Shown: one piece after another, positions 1-4,750 of the stretch
Layout of the letters: every line of letters starts with the position of its first letter
Position numbering within the stretch: position 1 is the first letter of the stretch
Assembly: GCA_030744095.1 (NCBI GenBank)
Contig: JASLRF010000490.1
Coordinates: 1 to 5,141 of the forward strand
Source of the DNA: Pirellulaceae bacterium
GTDB lineage: Bacteria > Planctomycetota > Planctomycetia > Pirellulales > Pirellulaceae
DNA: 5,141 nt
Direction: 5' to 3'
Program-made: the position numbers and the translations under genes
The notes under the pieces: generated by a model
The model's database searches: none
What the model saw: the letters and a program-made list of their open reading frames with translations, nothing else
Told to the model about the DNA's origin: nothing

Positions 1-205
1 GCACATCGATGTGGCCGTCAGCCAGTTGCTGCTGGACTTTGACGGCCTCCTCCAGCAACGCGTTCACCGCATCGCCGACTTGTTTTTGACCTCCAGAAAG
101 AGGGTCTTCGAACACCACAAAGTAGCCATCTCGCTCCGCCGAGATGAGCCTTCCTCGTTTGAGGTTTTGTTGTGGCTGGAGTCGAATTGCCGTTCTATCG
201 TTCAT
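1..205 (-). CDS. Small hypothetical protein, N-terminal part (runs off the left edge)
   Basis: The minus-strand frame from ATG at 205-203 stays open for 68 codons to the window edge. The start is well fixed: an in-frame TAA lies two codons upstream (TAA GGG ATG), and AAGGG abuts the ATG, so any Shine-Dalgarno is unusually close. The visible protein begins MNDRTAIRLQPQQ and goes on through a basic stretch, the segment RLISAERDGY, a short hydrophobic run (FVVFEDP), and a Gln/Ala/Val/Leu-rich stretch likely to be helical (about residues 44-62). I see no signal peptide, membrane segment or known catalytic motif and do not recognise the family. Residues 19-28 are encoded by a REP-like palindrome whose inverted partner lies just upstream of the gene, so part of the N-terminus may derive from a repeat. 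The 3' end is outside the window, so its true length and function cannot be judged. Confidence 0.55.
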   Translation of the reverse strand, partial: MNDRTAIRLQPQQNLKRGRLISAERDGYFVVFEDPLSGGQKQVGDAVNALLEEAVKVQQQLADGHIDV

Positions 206-241
206 CCCTTAGGCTCATCTCGGCGGAGCGAGATGGCTACT
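121..241. repeat. REPIN-like pair of inverted REP hairpins
   Basis: Positions 121-151 and 211-241 are perfect 31-bp inverted repeats separated by 59 bp. Each arm is itself a hairpin: CATCTCG 127-133 pairs with CGAGATG 140-146 around a 6-nt loop, and 216-222 pairs with 229-235. Each arm carries GTAG at its outer end (122-125, and as CTAC at 237-240). A GTAG tetranucleotide next to a short palindrome, with two units in opposite orientation, is the known layout of REP/REPIN elements mobilised by REP-associated tyrosine transposases (RAYTs). No RAYT gene is in the window. The left unit lies inside the partial minus-strand gene; the right unit is just upstream of its start codon. Calling it a REPIN rests on architecture only, because genome copy number cannot be seen here. 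Confidence 0.6.
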
Positions 242-398
242 GAATGCATCAGCAATTGACTGGCCGACCCTAACCTCACTCGCTCTCCTCCCTCACACTA
301 TGCGGCACTCTGGATTCTAGATGGAGATCTTTGTATGAGGCAAAGAAATTGACCATCAGTATCACAAATCTGTCTACAATAGGCGCGCCCAATACGTC

Positions 399-417
399 TG
401 ATCGGCGAAACCGATCA
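399..417. other. Short perfect hairpin in the spacer
   Basis: TGATCGG (399-405) and CCGATCA (411-417) form a perfect 7-bp stem around the 5-nt loop CGAAA. No T-run follows on either strand, so it does not look like an intrinsic terminator. It could be a protein-binding site or a remnant of a small repeat. No second copy occurs in the window. Confidence 0.3.
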
Positions 418-443
418 ACAGAATTAGGTCATGCGATACCGAA

Positions 444-707
444 TTATTTGACTGAAAGAAAAGCAAGGACGCTTCCGCCAGTTGTACGGATTGAGGAATC
501 GGCGACACCTACAATTCTCGATCGCAGGGCGAGCACATCAGTATCGGTGAGTGCCCCTAAATGTCTCCCTAAACGCCGCAGGTATCCCCAGTCGCCCAAT
601 CGCCACATCGCACACAGCAGCCGAACATCGTGCGACAAAACCATCCGCGGCACCGCTGTGCCGTCGGTGGGCCTCAACTCGACAACGGCTCGCGAGAAAG
701 TTTGCAT
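444..707 (-). CDS. Possible small hypothetical protein (87 aa), weak
   Basis: An ATG at 707-705 is preceded by AAGAAG about 6 nt upstream, a passable Shine-Dalgarno, and opens 87 codons ending in TAA. It sits 114 bp downstream of the activator stop on the same strand, so it could be read from the same transcript. The translation (start MQTFSRAVVELRPTDG) is rich in Leu, Arg and Val and contains a helix-like stretch WRLGDWGYLRRLGRHLGAL at about residues 35-53. There is no signal peptide, no membrane segment and no family I recognise. Codon choice (many CTG, GTC, GAT and GCC codons) fits neighbouring genes but is not decisive. It could equally be a decayed gene or a chance frame. I include it because no better reading explains the stretch. 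Confidence 0.22.
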   Translation of the reverse strand: MQTFSRAVVELRPTDGTAVPRMVLSHDVRLLCAMWRLGDWGYLRRLGRHLGALTDTDVLALRSRIVGVADSSIRTTGGSVLAFLSVK

Positions 708-750
708 CAGGTTCTTCTTTGCAAATGGGTTGGGCCTTCCGCGACGGGCA

Positions 751-769
751 CCGACCGCAGGTTGGTCGG
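751..769 (-). terminator. Weak hairpin downstream of the activator gene
   Basis: CCGACC (751-756) and GGTCGG (764-769) form a 6-bp GC-rich stem with a 7-nt loop, starting about 52 bp after the activator stop codon. There is no T-run after it on the minus strand. It could stabilise the 3' end of the activator mRNA, but it is not a canonical intrinsic terminator. Confidence 0.2.
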
Positions 770-821
770 AGCGCGAGTCGCCGCCACCGAGCGATAGATC
801 GCGTCGGTCTGAGGCACAGTC

Positions 822-2183
822 TCACGAGAAGTACTTCCGGTAGTAATGCCGAAACTGATGATACGTCAATCCAAGTTGCCGCGCGGCTTCAGCTTGGTTG
901 TGGTTGGACTGCTGTAGTGCGTCTTCAATCAACTCGCGGGCAAGTGCCGTAAGCTGCTCTTCGTACGTTCCATTCTTTCCGCCCAACATCGTCACGGATC
1001 GAAGCCCGAGATCCGCAGGTGTTATCTCGGCGGTCGTATCTCGATAGACAGCCCGTTCGATGACATTCTTCAACTCGCGAATGTTGCCGGGGAACGGATA
1101 ACGGTTCAGTTCTTTGATGGCTGCTGCAGAAAACCGTTTACCGCGAAAGGCCGGAACTTCGCGCTCGAATTGCGTTGCAAAGTGATGCACCAACACTTCA
1201 ATGTCGCCTTGTCGCTCACGTAACGATGGCACTCGAATCTCGTCGAATGACAGCCGGTCATAGAGATCGGGAAGGAACTTGTCGAGTTCGATCATCTCTT
1301 GCAGATCGCAGTTCGTTGCCGCGATAATTCGCGCCGTCGTCTCCATTTCTCGCATTCCGCCGACTCGCGTGTACGTGCCGTACTCGACAACACGAAGGAT
1401 CTTCTGTTGAAACGTTAACGGCATGTTGCCGATCTCGTCGAGAAACAGTGTCCCGCCGTCTGCTTGTTCGAACTTCCCCCGTCGCGTCGCATCGGCGCCA
1501 GTAAACGCCCCTTTCTCGTGGCCGAAAAGCTCGCTTTCGAGCAGCGAATCGCTGAACGCTGCACAGTTTACCGTGATGATCGGTTTGGAAGCGGATGTGC
1601 CGATGAAGTGAATTGCACGCGCAACCAACTCTTTGCCAGTTCCACGTTCGCCAAGAATCAGCAACGGCCTCGGCACTTCTGCCACGCGGCGAATCTGTTC
1701 GACCATGGCACGAACTTCAGGTGATTGGCCAACGATCTCGAATCGTGCCTGAATCGAATCGCGAAGTTGGGCGTTGCGTTCAGCCAGCAATCGGTTCTTG
1801 TCGATTGCATCGTACAGGCTGCGGAGTTTGCCCAGCAGTGTCGCGAGTCGCTCCGGCAGGCGGTCTCCTGCAACCAGAAAATCGGTTGCACCCATCTCGA
1901 CAGCCTGAGAAGCTGCCGCGACGTCACCGTGCCGAGCCACCACGACGATCGGAACATCCTCGTCAAACTCTCGAACTCGCGAGATAAGCGATGCGCTGGC
2001 GGCCAACTGTTGCGGCAAAACGATCAATCGTCGATCGTCATGAACCCGTACAGCCGCCAGCAAGTCATCGACCGCGTCAACCGACGTCACCTCACACGCA
2101 CGACCAACCACATTGCGAAACGCGTCGATCCAGACCGGTGCCTCCATCGGCTCATCGATCAGAATCAGAACTGATCGCAGCAT
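822..2183 (-). CDS. PspF-like sigma-54-dependent activator with degenerate receiver domain
   Basis: This is a bacterial enhancer-binding protein of 453 residues that would use ATP hydrolysis to open promoters bound by sigma-54 RNA polymerase. Residues 1-120 look like a response-regulator receiver fold but lack its chemistry: the beta-3 segment reads LIVLPQQ with no phospho-acceptor Asp, the first acidic pair is reduced (LILIDEP), and the usual Lys is absent (DFLVAGD). A helical linker (about 118-145) follows. The AAA+ domain is complete: Walker A GERGTGKE (178-185), GAFTGA loop for sigma-54 contact (225-230), Walker B GGTLFLDE (243-250), RIIAATN (285-291), LYDRLSF with arginine R310, and PGNIRELKN (365-373). 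Several stretches ([31 protein letters not shown]) resemble E. coli PspF. A Fis-type helix-turn-helix ends the protein (about 428-450). ATG at 2183-2181 is preferred because the receiver-like fold begins at once. A longer reading from TTG at 2375 adds 64 domainless residues encoded over the putative regulatory repeats. No clear Shine-Dalgarno precedes 2183. Confidence 0.93.
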   Translation of the reverse strand: MLRSVLILIDEPMEAPVWIDAFRNVVGRACEVTSVDAVDDLLAAVRVHDDRRLIVLPQQLAASASLISRVREFDEDVPIVVVARHGDVAAASQAVEMGATDFLVAGDRLPERLATLLGKLRSLYDAIDKNRLLAERNAQLRDSIQARFEIVGQSPEVRAMVEQIRRVAEVPRPLLILGERGTGKELVARAIHFIGTSASKPIITVNCAAFSDSLLESELFGHEKGAFTGADATRRGKFEQADGGTLFLDEIGNMPLTFQQKILRVVEYGTYTRVGGMREMETTARIIAATNCDLQEMIELDKFLPDLYDRLSFDEIRVPSLRERQGDIEVLVHHFATQFEREVPAFRGKRFSAAAIKELNRYPFPGNIRELKNVIERAVYRDTTAEITPADLGLRSVTMLGGKNGTYEEQLTALARELIEDALQQSNHNQAEAARQLGLTYHQFRHYYRKYFS

Positions 2184-2232
2184 AGGATTCGGCTTTCTGT
2201 TTCGAAGGTCGCCTTTGGGGCTTGCCTGACAG

Positions 2233-2251
2233 AAGCCGCGACACACGGCTT
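2233..2251. other. Hairpin with T-run in the activator leader
   Basis: AAGCCG (2233-2238) and CGGCTT (2246-2251) form a 6-bp stem with a 7-nt loop, followed on the plus strand by TTT. As a plus-strand terminator it would have no gene to end. On the minus strand it falls in the mRNA leader of the activator, where it would lack a T-run. It may be structural or coincidental. Confidence 0.2.
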
Positions 2252-2303
2252 TTTCAGTCTGTCGCGATCTGTGGGAGACGAGGTCGACAAACGAACGCAC
2301 CAT

Positions 2304-2346
2304 CGAAGTATAGCGGACGACTTGGTGAATATCACCATATACTTCG
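2304..2346. promoter_or_regulatory. Nested inverted repeats, candidate upstream activating sites
   Basis: The outer repeat is CGAAGTATA (2304-2312) and TATACTTCG (2338-2346), a perfect 9-bp inverted pair. Inside it lies a second palindrome, TGGTGA-ATA-TCACCA (2323-2337). The inner palindrome is centred about 110 bp upstream of the sigma-54 -12 element, a normal distance for activator sites of this family. The minus-strand complement of the left outer arm includes TATACT (2312-2307), a possible -10 box for the activator gene, though its -35 is poor. If both readings hold, the activator bound here would switch on the SPFH gene and repress itself, as PspF does in E. coli. The repeats are visible in the sequence; their role is inferred. 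Confidence 0.45.
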
Positions 2347-2425
2347 TGAAAACCACTAATTCCGTTCTGTCCCAAGAACTCTGTAACTCGTGCTGTTAAG
2401 CCAAGTTAGCGATTTGTTGATCGTC

Positions 2426-2443
2426 TTGGCCCAAGCCGTGCAA
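2426..2443 (+). promoter_or_regulatory. Sigma-54 (-24/-12) promoter for the SPFH gene
   Basis: The element reads TTGGCCCAAGCCGTGCAA. It has the invariant GG (2428-2429) and GC (2440-2441) exactly 10 nt apart. It matches YTGGC at -24 completely, and TTGCA at -12 except for its first base. Transcription should begin about 12 nt beyond the GC, near 2453, leaving a leader of about 75 nt before the ATG at 2530. It points away from the divergent sigma-54 activator gene, which independently supports the call. Confidence 0.72.
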
Positions 2444-2517
2444 TGCAGGCCACTCCGTAAGTGCGGATGTCGTGGCAGATACGAAACCTGCCGGACCAAC
2501 CGCCGAGAAATGCTCAC

Positions 2518-2522
2518 AGGAG
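2518..2522 (+). promoter_or_regulatory. Strong ribosome binding site that fixes the SPFH start
   Basis: AGGAG at 2518-2522 lies 7 nt before the ATG at 2530. This favours 2530 over the longer in-frame reading from GTG at 2461, whose extra residues are polar and domainless and would precede the membrane segment. The GTG would also start only about 8 nt after the predicted transcription start. Confidence 0.75.
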
Positions 2523-2529
2523 TACGATC

Positions 2530-2994
2530 ATGGGAAGTTGTTTAATGGCAGTATTGGTGGGAAGTCAGGTTGTTATTTGGATTGGTGTTGGATGCGGTGT
2601 GATCCTGTTGCTTGCGCCACTTGTCGTATGGCTCGCAGGGGCGCGATACATTCCGCACAACAAAGTCGGTGTGATCGAGAAGCTTTGGTCGAGCAGAGGT
2701 TCGGTAGGCGAAGGCCGGTTGATGGCGAGTCGTGGCGAAGCGGGGTATCAACTGAACCTGCTGCGCGGCGGAGTTCATTTTGGATATTGGCCGTGGCAGT
2801 ACCGGATTCAAAAGACACCACTAATGATCGTGCCGCAGGGCAAGATCGGATACGTATTCGCTCGCGATGGACAGCCCCTGGGATCGCATCAAACGTTGGC
2901 TCGTGTTGTTCCGAGTAACGACTTTCAAGACGCTCGCGCGTTTCTGTTCGGCAAGAAAGGCGAACACGCATACATTGGGCAGCGCGGTCGATAA
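2530..2994 (+). CDS. SPFH protein, N-terminal fragment (membrane anchor)
   Basis: This 154-residue piece is the 5' part of the SPFH gene up to the premature TAA. It has one strong membrane-spanning segment at about residues 12-36 (rich in Val, Ile, Leu, Gly), not followed by a clear signal-peptidase site, so it is probably an N-terminal anchor. The first SPFH-like element follows, IPHNKVGVIEKLW (41-53). Next come RGGVHFGYWPWQYRI (79-93) and VPQGKIGYVFARDGQP (101-116), typical of the beta-rich N-terminal part of SPFH/band-7 proteins. The stop falls inside a conserved motif (GQRGR, then stop). Made alone, this piece would be a membrane stub without the oligomerising coiled coil. The start ATG has an AGGAG 7 nt upstream. 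Its promoter is the sigma-54 element at 2426-2443. Confidence 0.7.
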   Translation: MGSCLMAVLVGSQVVIWIGVGCGVILLLAPLVVWLAGARYIPHNKVGVIEKLWSSRGSVGEGRLMASRGEAGYQLNLLRGGVHFGYWPWQYRIQKTPLMIVPQGKIGYVFARDGQPLGSHQTLARVVPSNDFQDARAFLFGKKGEHAYIGQRGR

Positions 2995-3003
2995 CGTGCG
3001 ATC

Positions 3004-4638
3004 TTGCGCGAAGGTGTCTATGCGATCAATCTGGCTCTTTTCGTTGTGATCACCGAAGACCATGTCTATCGACTGAAGATAATGTCCCATCACGAATCGA
3101 AGATGATCGACCGGTGGCGAGAAATGTTGCTAGCTTCGCAAGGATTCGATCCGGTTGTCATCGGAGGCTTGCGGGCTTTGCATCTTCACGATCCCGATAG
3201 CTCCGGCACGGATGGCGATACGATTGGTGTGGTGACGGTTCAGGACGGGCCAACACTAGACGCCGGTCAGATCATTGCTCCGCCTGTTGGGATCGAACCC
3301 AATGCGGTGCACGACCACGGGAACTTCCAAGATATCGAAGAGTTCCTTTCCGCCGGTGGTCGTCGCGGTCGGCAGTTCGCGGTATTGACGGATGGCACGT
3401 ATTTCATTAACCGTTGGTTTGCGACGGTCAAGACGAATGCGAAGACCGTTGTCCCAATCGGCCAAGTCGGCGTCGTGGTCAGTTACTTTGGCAAAGAAGG
3501 CAGCGATGTGTCGGGCGAAGCATTTCGTCACGGAGAACGAGTTGCTTCAGGCGAACGAGGCGTTCAAGCCAAGACGCTCAGTCCCGGCAAGTACGCTTTC
3601 AACGAGTTTGCAGGCCACGTTCATCTGGTGCCGACAACGAACTTCGTTTTGCATTGGATCACGGGCCGGACGGAGTCGCACAAGTACGACGAAAGCCTGA
3701 AATCGATCGATCTCGTGACGGCCGATGCGTACGAACCTGCCTTACCACTGTCAGTCGTTGTTCACATCGACTATCAGAAGGCGGCGAGCGTTGTCCAGCG
3801 ATTTGGCGACGTCAAGAAGCTGATTACGCAGACACTCGATCCGCTGTTGAGTGCTTACTTTCGCGACATCGCTCACAAGAAGAGGATGCTTGAGCTGTTG
3901 CATGATCGCGACTTGATTCAAGCGGAAGCACGCCAGGAACTGCAACGCAAGTTCTGCGAGTTCGATATCGAGTTGGTCGACGTGTTGATTGGAAAGCCAG
4001 AGACTCGCGAAGCGACGGGCGAAATCGAGACGCTGCTTGAGCAACTTCGTCTGCGGCAGCTGTCGCGGGAGCAAGTTCATACGTACGAGCAACAGTGCAC
4101 CGCTTCGGAGAAGCTAAAGACGCTCAAGATGGCACAAGCTCAGGCGGAAATGCAGACAGAGCTGACGCAATCTCGCGTCGAAATCGAAATCGCTAAGAAC
4201 CGAGGCGAAGCGGAACTCGAGCAAGCACGGATGCGAGCCGAGCAAACCGTTGTTGATGCTGAGGCCGATCATCGCAAACATTTGCTTGTGGCCGAAGCGG
4301 AGAGTAAAGCCAAAGCCTTGCTCGGCGAAGGCGAGAGCACGCGAGTCGCCCTCGAAGGAAACGCCCAGGCGAAGGTCTTGCGGAAGCAGATCGAATCGTA
4401 CGGCGATCCACGACTATATGCCGTTTCGATGGTCTCGAAACACCTGGCCCAAAGTCGCCAGCCGCTAGTTCCCAGTCAACTGTTCACAACCGGAATATCC
4501 CAGAACGGCGATACAACAAGCAACGAGCAAGGACCGCTTGGCCTGCTGATTGAATTGCTCCTAGCGGAAAAAGTTGGCTTCCAGACGAGCCTTCCAGTGC
4601 CGGACTTCGACATGGAATCGCAAAGCGACAATTGTTGA
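3004..4638 (+). CDS. SPFH/band-7 protein, main body and coiled coil
   Basis: This is the 3' part of the interrupted SPFH gene. The longest re-initiation frame starts at TTG 3004 and gives 544 residues, but no Shine-Dalgarno precedes it, and an ATG at 3082 also lacks a good one, so it was probably translated from 2530. Two more copies of the G-x-R-G-x-Q motif lie at about residues 119-136 and 183-200 of this piece. VPIGQVGVVVSYFG (150-163) begins the main SPFH domain, which continues to about 335 with AYEPALPLSVVVHIDY and DLIQAEARQELQRKF. A long Ala/Glu/Gln/Lys-rich coiled coil (about 340-460) with many AEAE-type repeats follows, as in flotillins, where it drives oligomerisation. LYAVSMVSKHLAQSRQPLVP then resembles the end of that region. 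The C-terminus has a short hydrophobic run (GPLGLLIELLLAEKVGF). Flotillin-type proteins scaffold membrane microdomains. With the sigma-54 activator beside it, a membrane-stress role is likely but inferred. Confidence 0.8.
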   Translation: MREGVYAINLALFVVITEDHVYRLKIMSHHESKMIDRWREMLLASQGFDPVVIGGLRALHLHDPDSSGTDGDTIGVVTVQDGPTLDAGQIIAPPVGIEPNAVHDHGNFQDIEEFLSAGGRRGRQFAVLTDGTYFINRWFATVKTNAKTVVPIGQVGVVVSYFGKEGSDVSGEAFRHGERVASGERGVQAKTLSPGKYAFNEFAGHVHLVPTTNFVLHWITGRTESHKYDESLKSIDLVTADAYEPALPLSVVVHIDYQKAASVVQRFGDVKKLITQTLDPLLSAYFRDIAHKKRMLELLHDRDLIQAEARQELQRKFCEFDIELVDVLIGKPETREATGEIETLLEQLRLRQLSREQVHTYEQQCTASEKLKTLKMAQAQAEMQTELTQSRVEIEIAKNRGEAELEQARMRAEQTVVDAEADHRKHLLVAEAESKAKALLGEGESTRVALEGNAQAKVLRKQIESYGDPRLYAVSMVSKHLAQSRQPLVPSQLFTTGISQNGDTTSNEQGPLGLLIELLLAEKVGFQTSLPVPDFDMESQSDNC

Positions 4639-4726
4639 AGCTCTTTGTCATCCGAGCCAAGTCACGCGGTGCAAGCGCCTCTCTCGCGTTAACCGCGTGG
4701 CTAGCTTCTTCAACCGTGGTACTCAT
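4484..4726 (-). CDS. Possible small protein (80 aa) overlapping the SPFH 3' end antisense, weak
   Basis: ATG at 4726-4724 has GGGAG 7 nt upstream (4738-4734 on the minus strand) and lies only 24 bp after the stop of the DUF4038-type gene on the same strand, as in an operon. The first 30 residues (start MSTTVEEASHAVNAREAL) are polar and helix-like, unlike a chance frame. From about residue 31 the frame runs antisense through the last 155 bp of the SPFH gene and the translation becomes nondescript. No domain is recognised. It may be a short real gene, the surviving start of a truncated gene, or chance. The good ribosome binding site is the main reason to list it. Confidence 0.3.
   Translation of the reverse strand: MSTTVEEASHAVNAREALAPRDLARMTKSFNNCRFAIPCRSPALEGSSGSQLFPLGAIQSAGQAVLARCLLYRRSGIFRL
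4663..4699. terminator. Inverted repeat in the convergent gap, possible terminator
   Basis: CACGCGGT (4663-4670) and ACCGCGTG (4692-4699) form a perfect 8-bp GC-rich stem with a 21-nt spacer that may itself pair partly (GCG with CGC). It begins 24 bp after the SPFH stop codon, where a terminator would be expected between convergent genes. Neither strand has a proper T-run after it, so efficiency is doubtful. Confidence 0.33.
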
Positions 4727-4750
4727 CGGGTGTCTCCCATTCGGCATACT

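Larger units (their letters stand above)
242..821. other. Gene-poor spacer
   Basis: This 580-bp stretch lies between the REP pair and the 3' end of the activator gene. It holds no convincingly coding frame, only a weak 87-codon minus-strand candidate at 444-707, plus two short hairpins listed separately. The long plus-strand frame through 331-843 gives a Ser/Thr/Arg-rich, low-complexity translation with no domain and runs antisense into the end of the activator gene, so I treat it as non-coding. A TTGACC at 349-354 and TACAAT at 375-380 resemble -35 and -10 boxes, but a 20-bp spacer and no gene downstream make a promoter unlikely. Confidence 0.5.
2184..2529. promoter_or_regulatory. Divergent control region between activator and SPFH gene
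   Basis: These 346 bp separate the two divergent start codons. From left to right they hold the activator leader with a small hairpin (2233-2251), nested inverted repeats (2304-2346) fit to be activator sites, a sigma-54 promoter pointing right (2426-2443), and a leader of about 75 nt ending in a strong ribosome binding site. The spacing of repeats and promoter is what sigma-54 activators need to act by DNA looping. Sequence between the named elements shows no other motif I can support. Confidence 0.6.
2530..4638 (+). pseudogene. SPFH/band-7 (flotillin-like) gene interrupted by in-frame TAA
   Basis: The two open segments 2530-2994 and 2995-4638 are in the same reading frame, separated only by TAA at 2992-2994. 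They join into one 702-codon gene with one promoter and one good ribosome binding site. The protein contains the motif G-x-R-G-x-Q-x3-L-x2-G-x-Y-x2-N three times. In copies two and three the Gln is encoded by CAG (3373-3375) and CAA (3565-3567); in copy one the same place is TAA. A single C-to-T change at 2992 therefore explains the break. Possible readings are a recent nonsense mutation, a sequencing or assembly error, or stop-codon read-through. Otherwise the frame is intact to its natural TGA, with no further frameshift, so any inactivation would be very recent. Confidence 0.8.

Noticed and set aside
349..380. TTGACC and TACAAT as a sigma-70 promoter
   Set aside because: The spacer is 20 bp, too long, and no supported gene lies downstream on that strand.
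331..843. 170-codon plus-strand open frame across the spacer
   Set aside because: The translation is rich in Ser, Thr, Arg and Pro with no domain. It starts at TTG without a ribosome binding site and ends antisense inside the activator gene.
2224..2237. Minus-strand GG-N10-GC that could be a sigma-54 promoter for the activator
   Set aside because: Only the invariant dinucleotides and a few flanking bases match (CGGC and GGCA). Such a pattern is expected by chance every few hundred bases, and it overlaps a hairpin.
2184..2375. 64-residue N-terminal extension of the activator, starting at TTG 2375
   Set aside because: The extension has no domain character and its codons cover the inverted repeats and probable activator promoter. 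The receiver-like fold starts right at the ATG at 2183.
2461..2529. Upstream GTG start for the SPFH gene
   Set aside because: It has no Shine-Dalgarno and lies only about 8 nt after the predicted transcription start. The ATG at 2530 has AGGAG at ideal spacing.
3392..3893. Plus-strand frames inside the SPFH gene and minus-strand frames across it
   Set aside because: They are shadow frames with Arg/Ser/Cys-rich translations. The SPFH frame explains the codon pattern.
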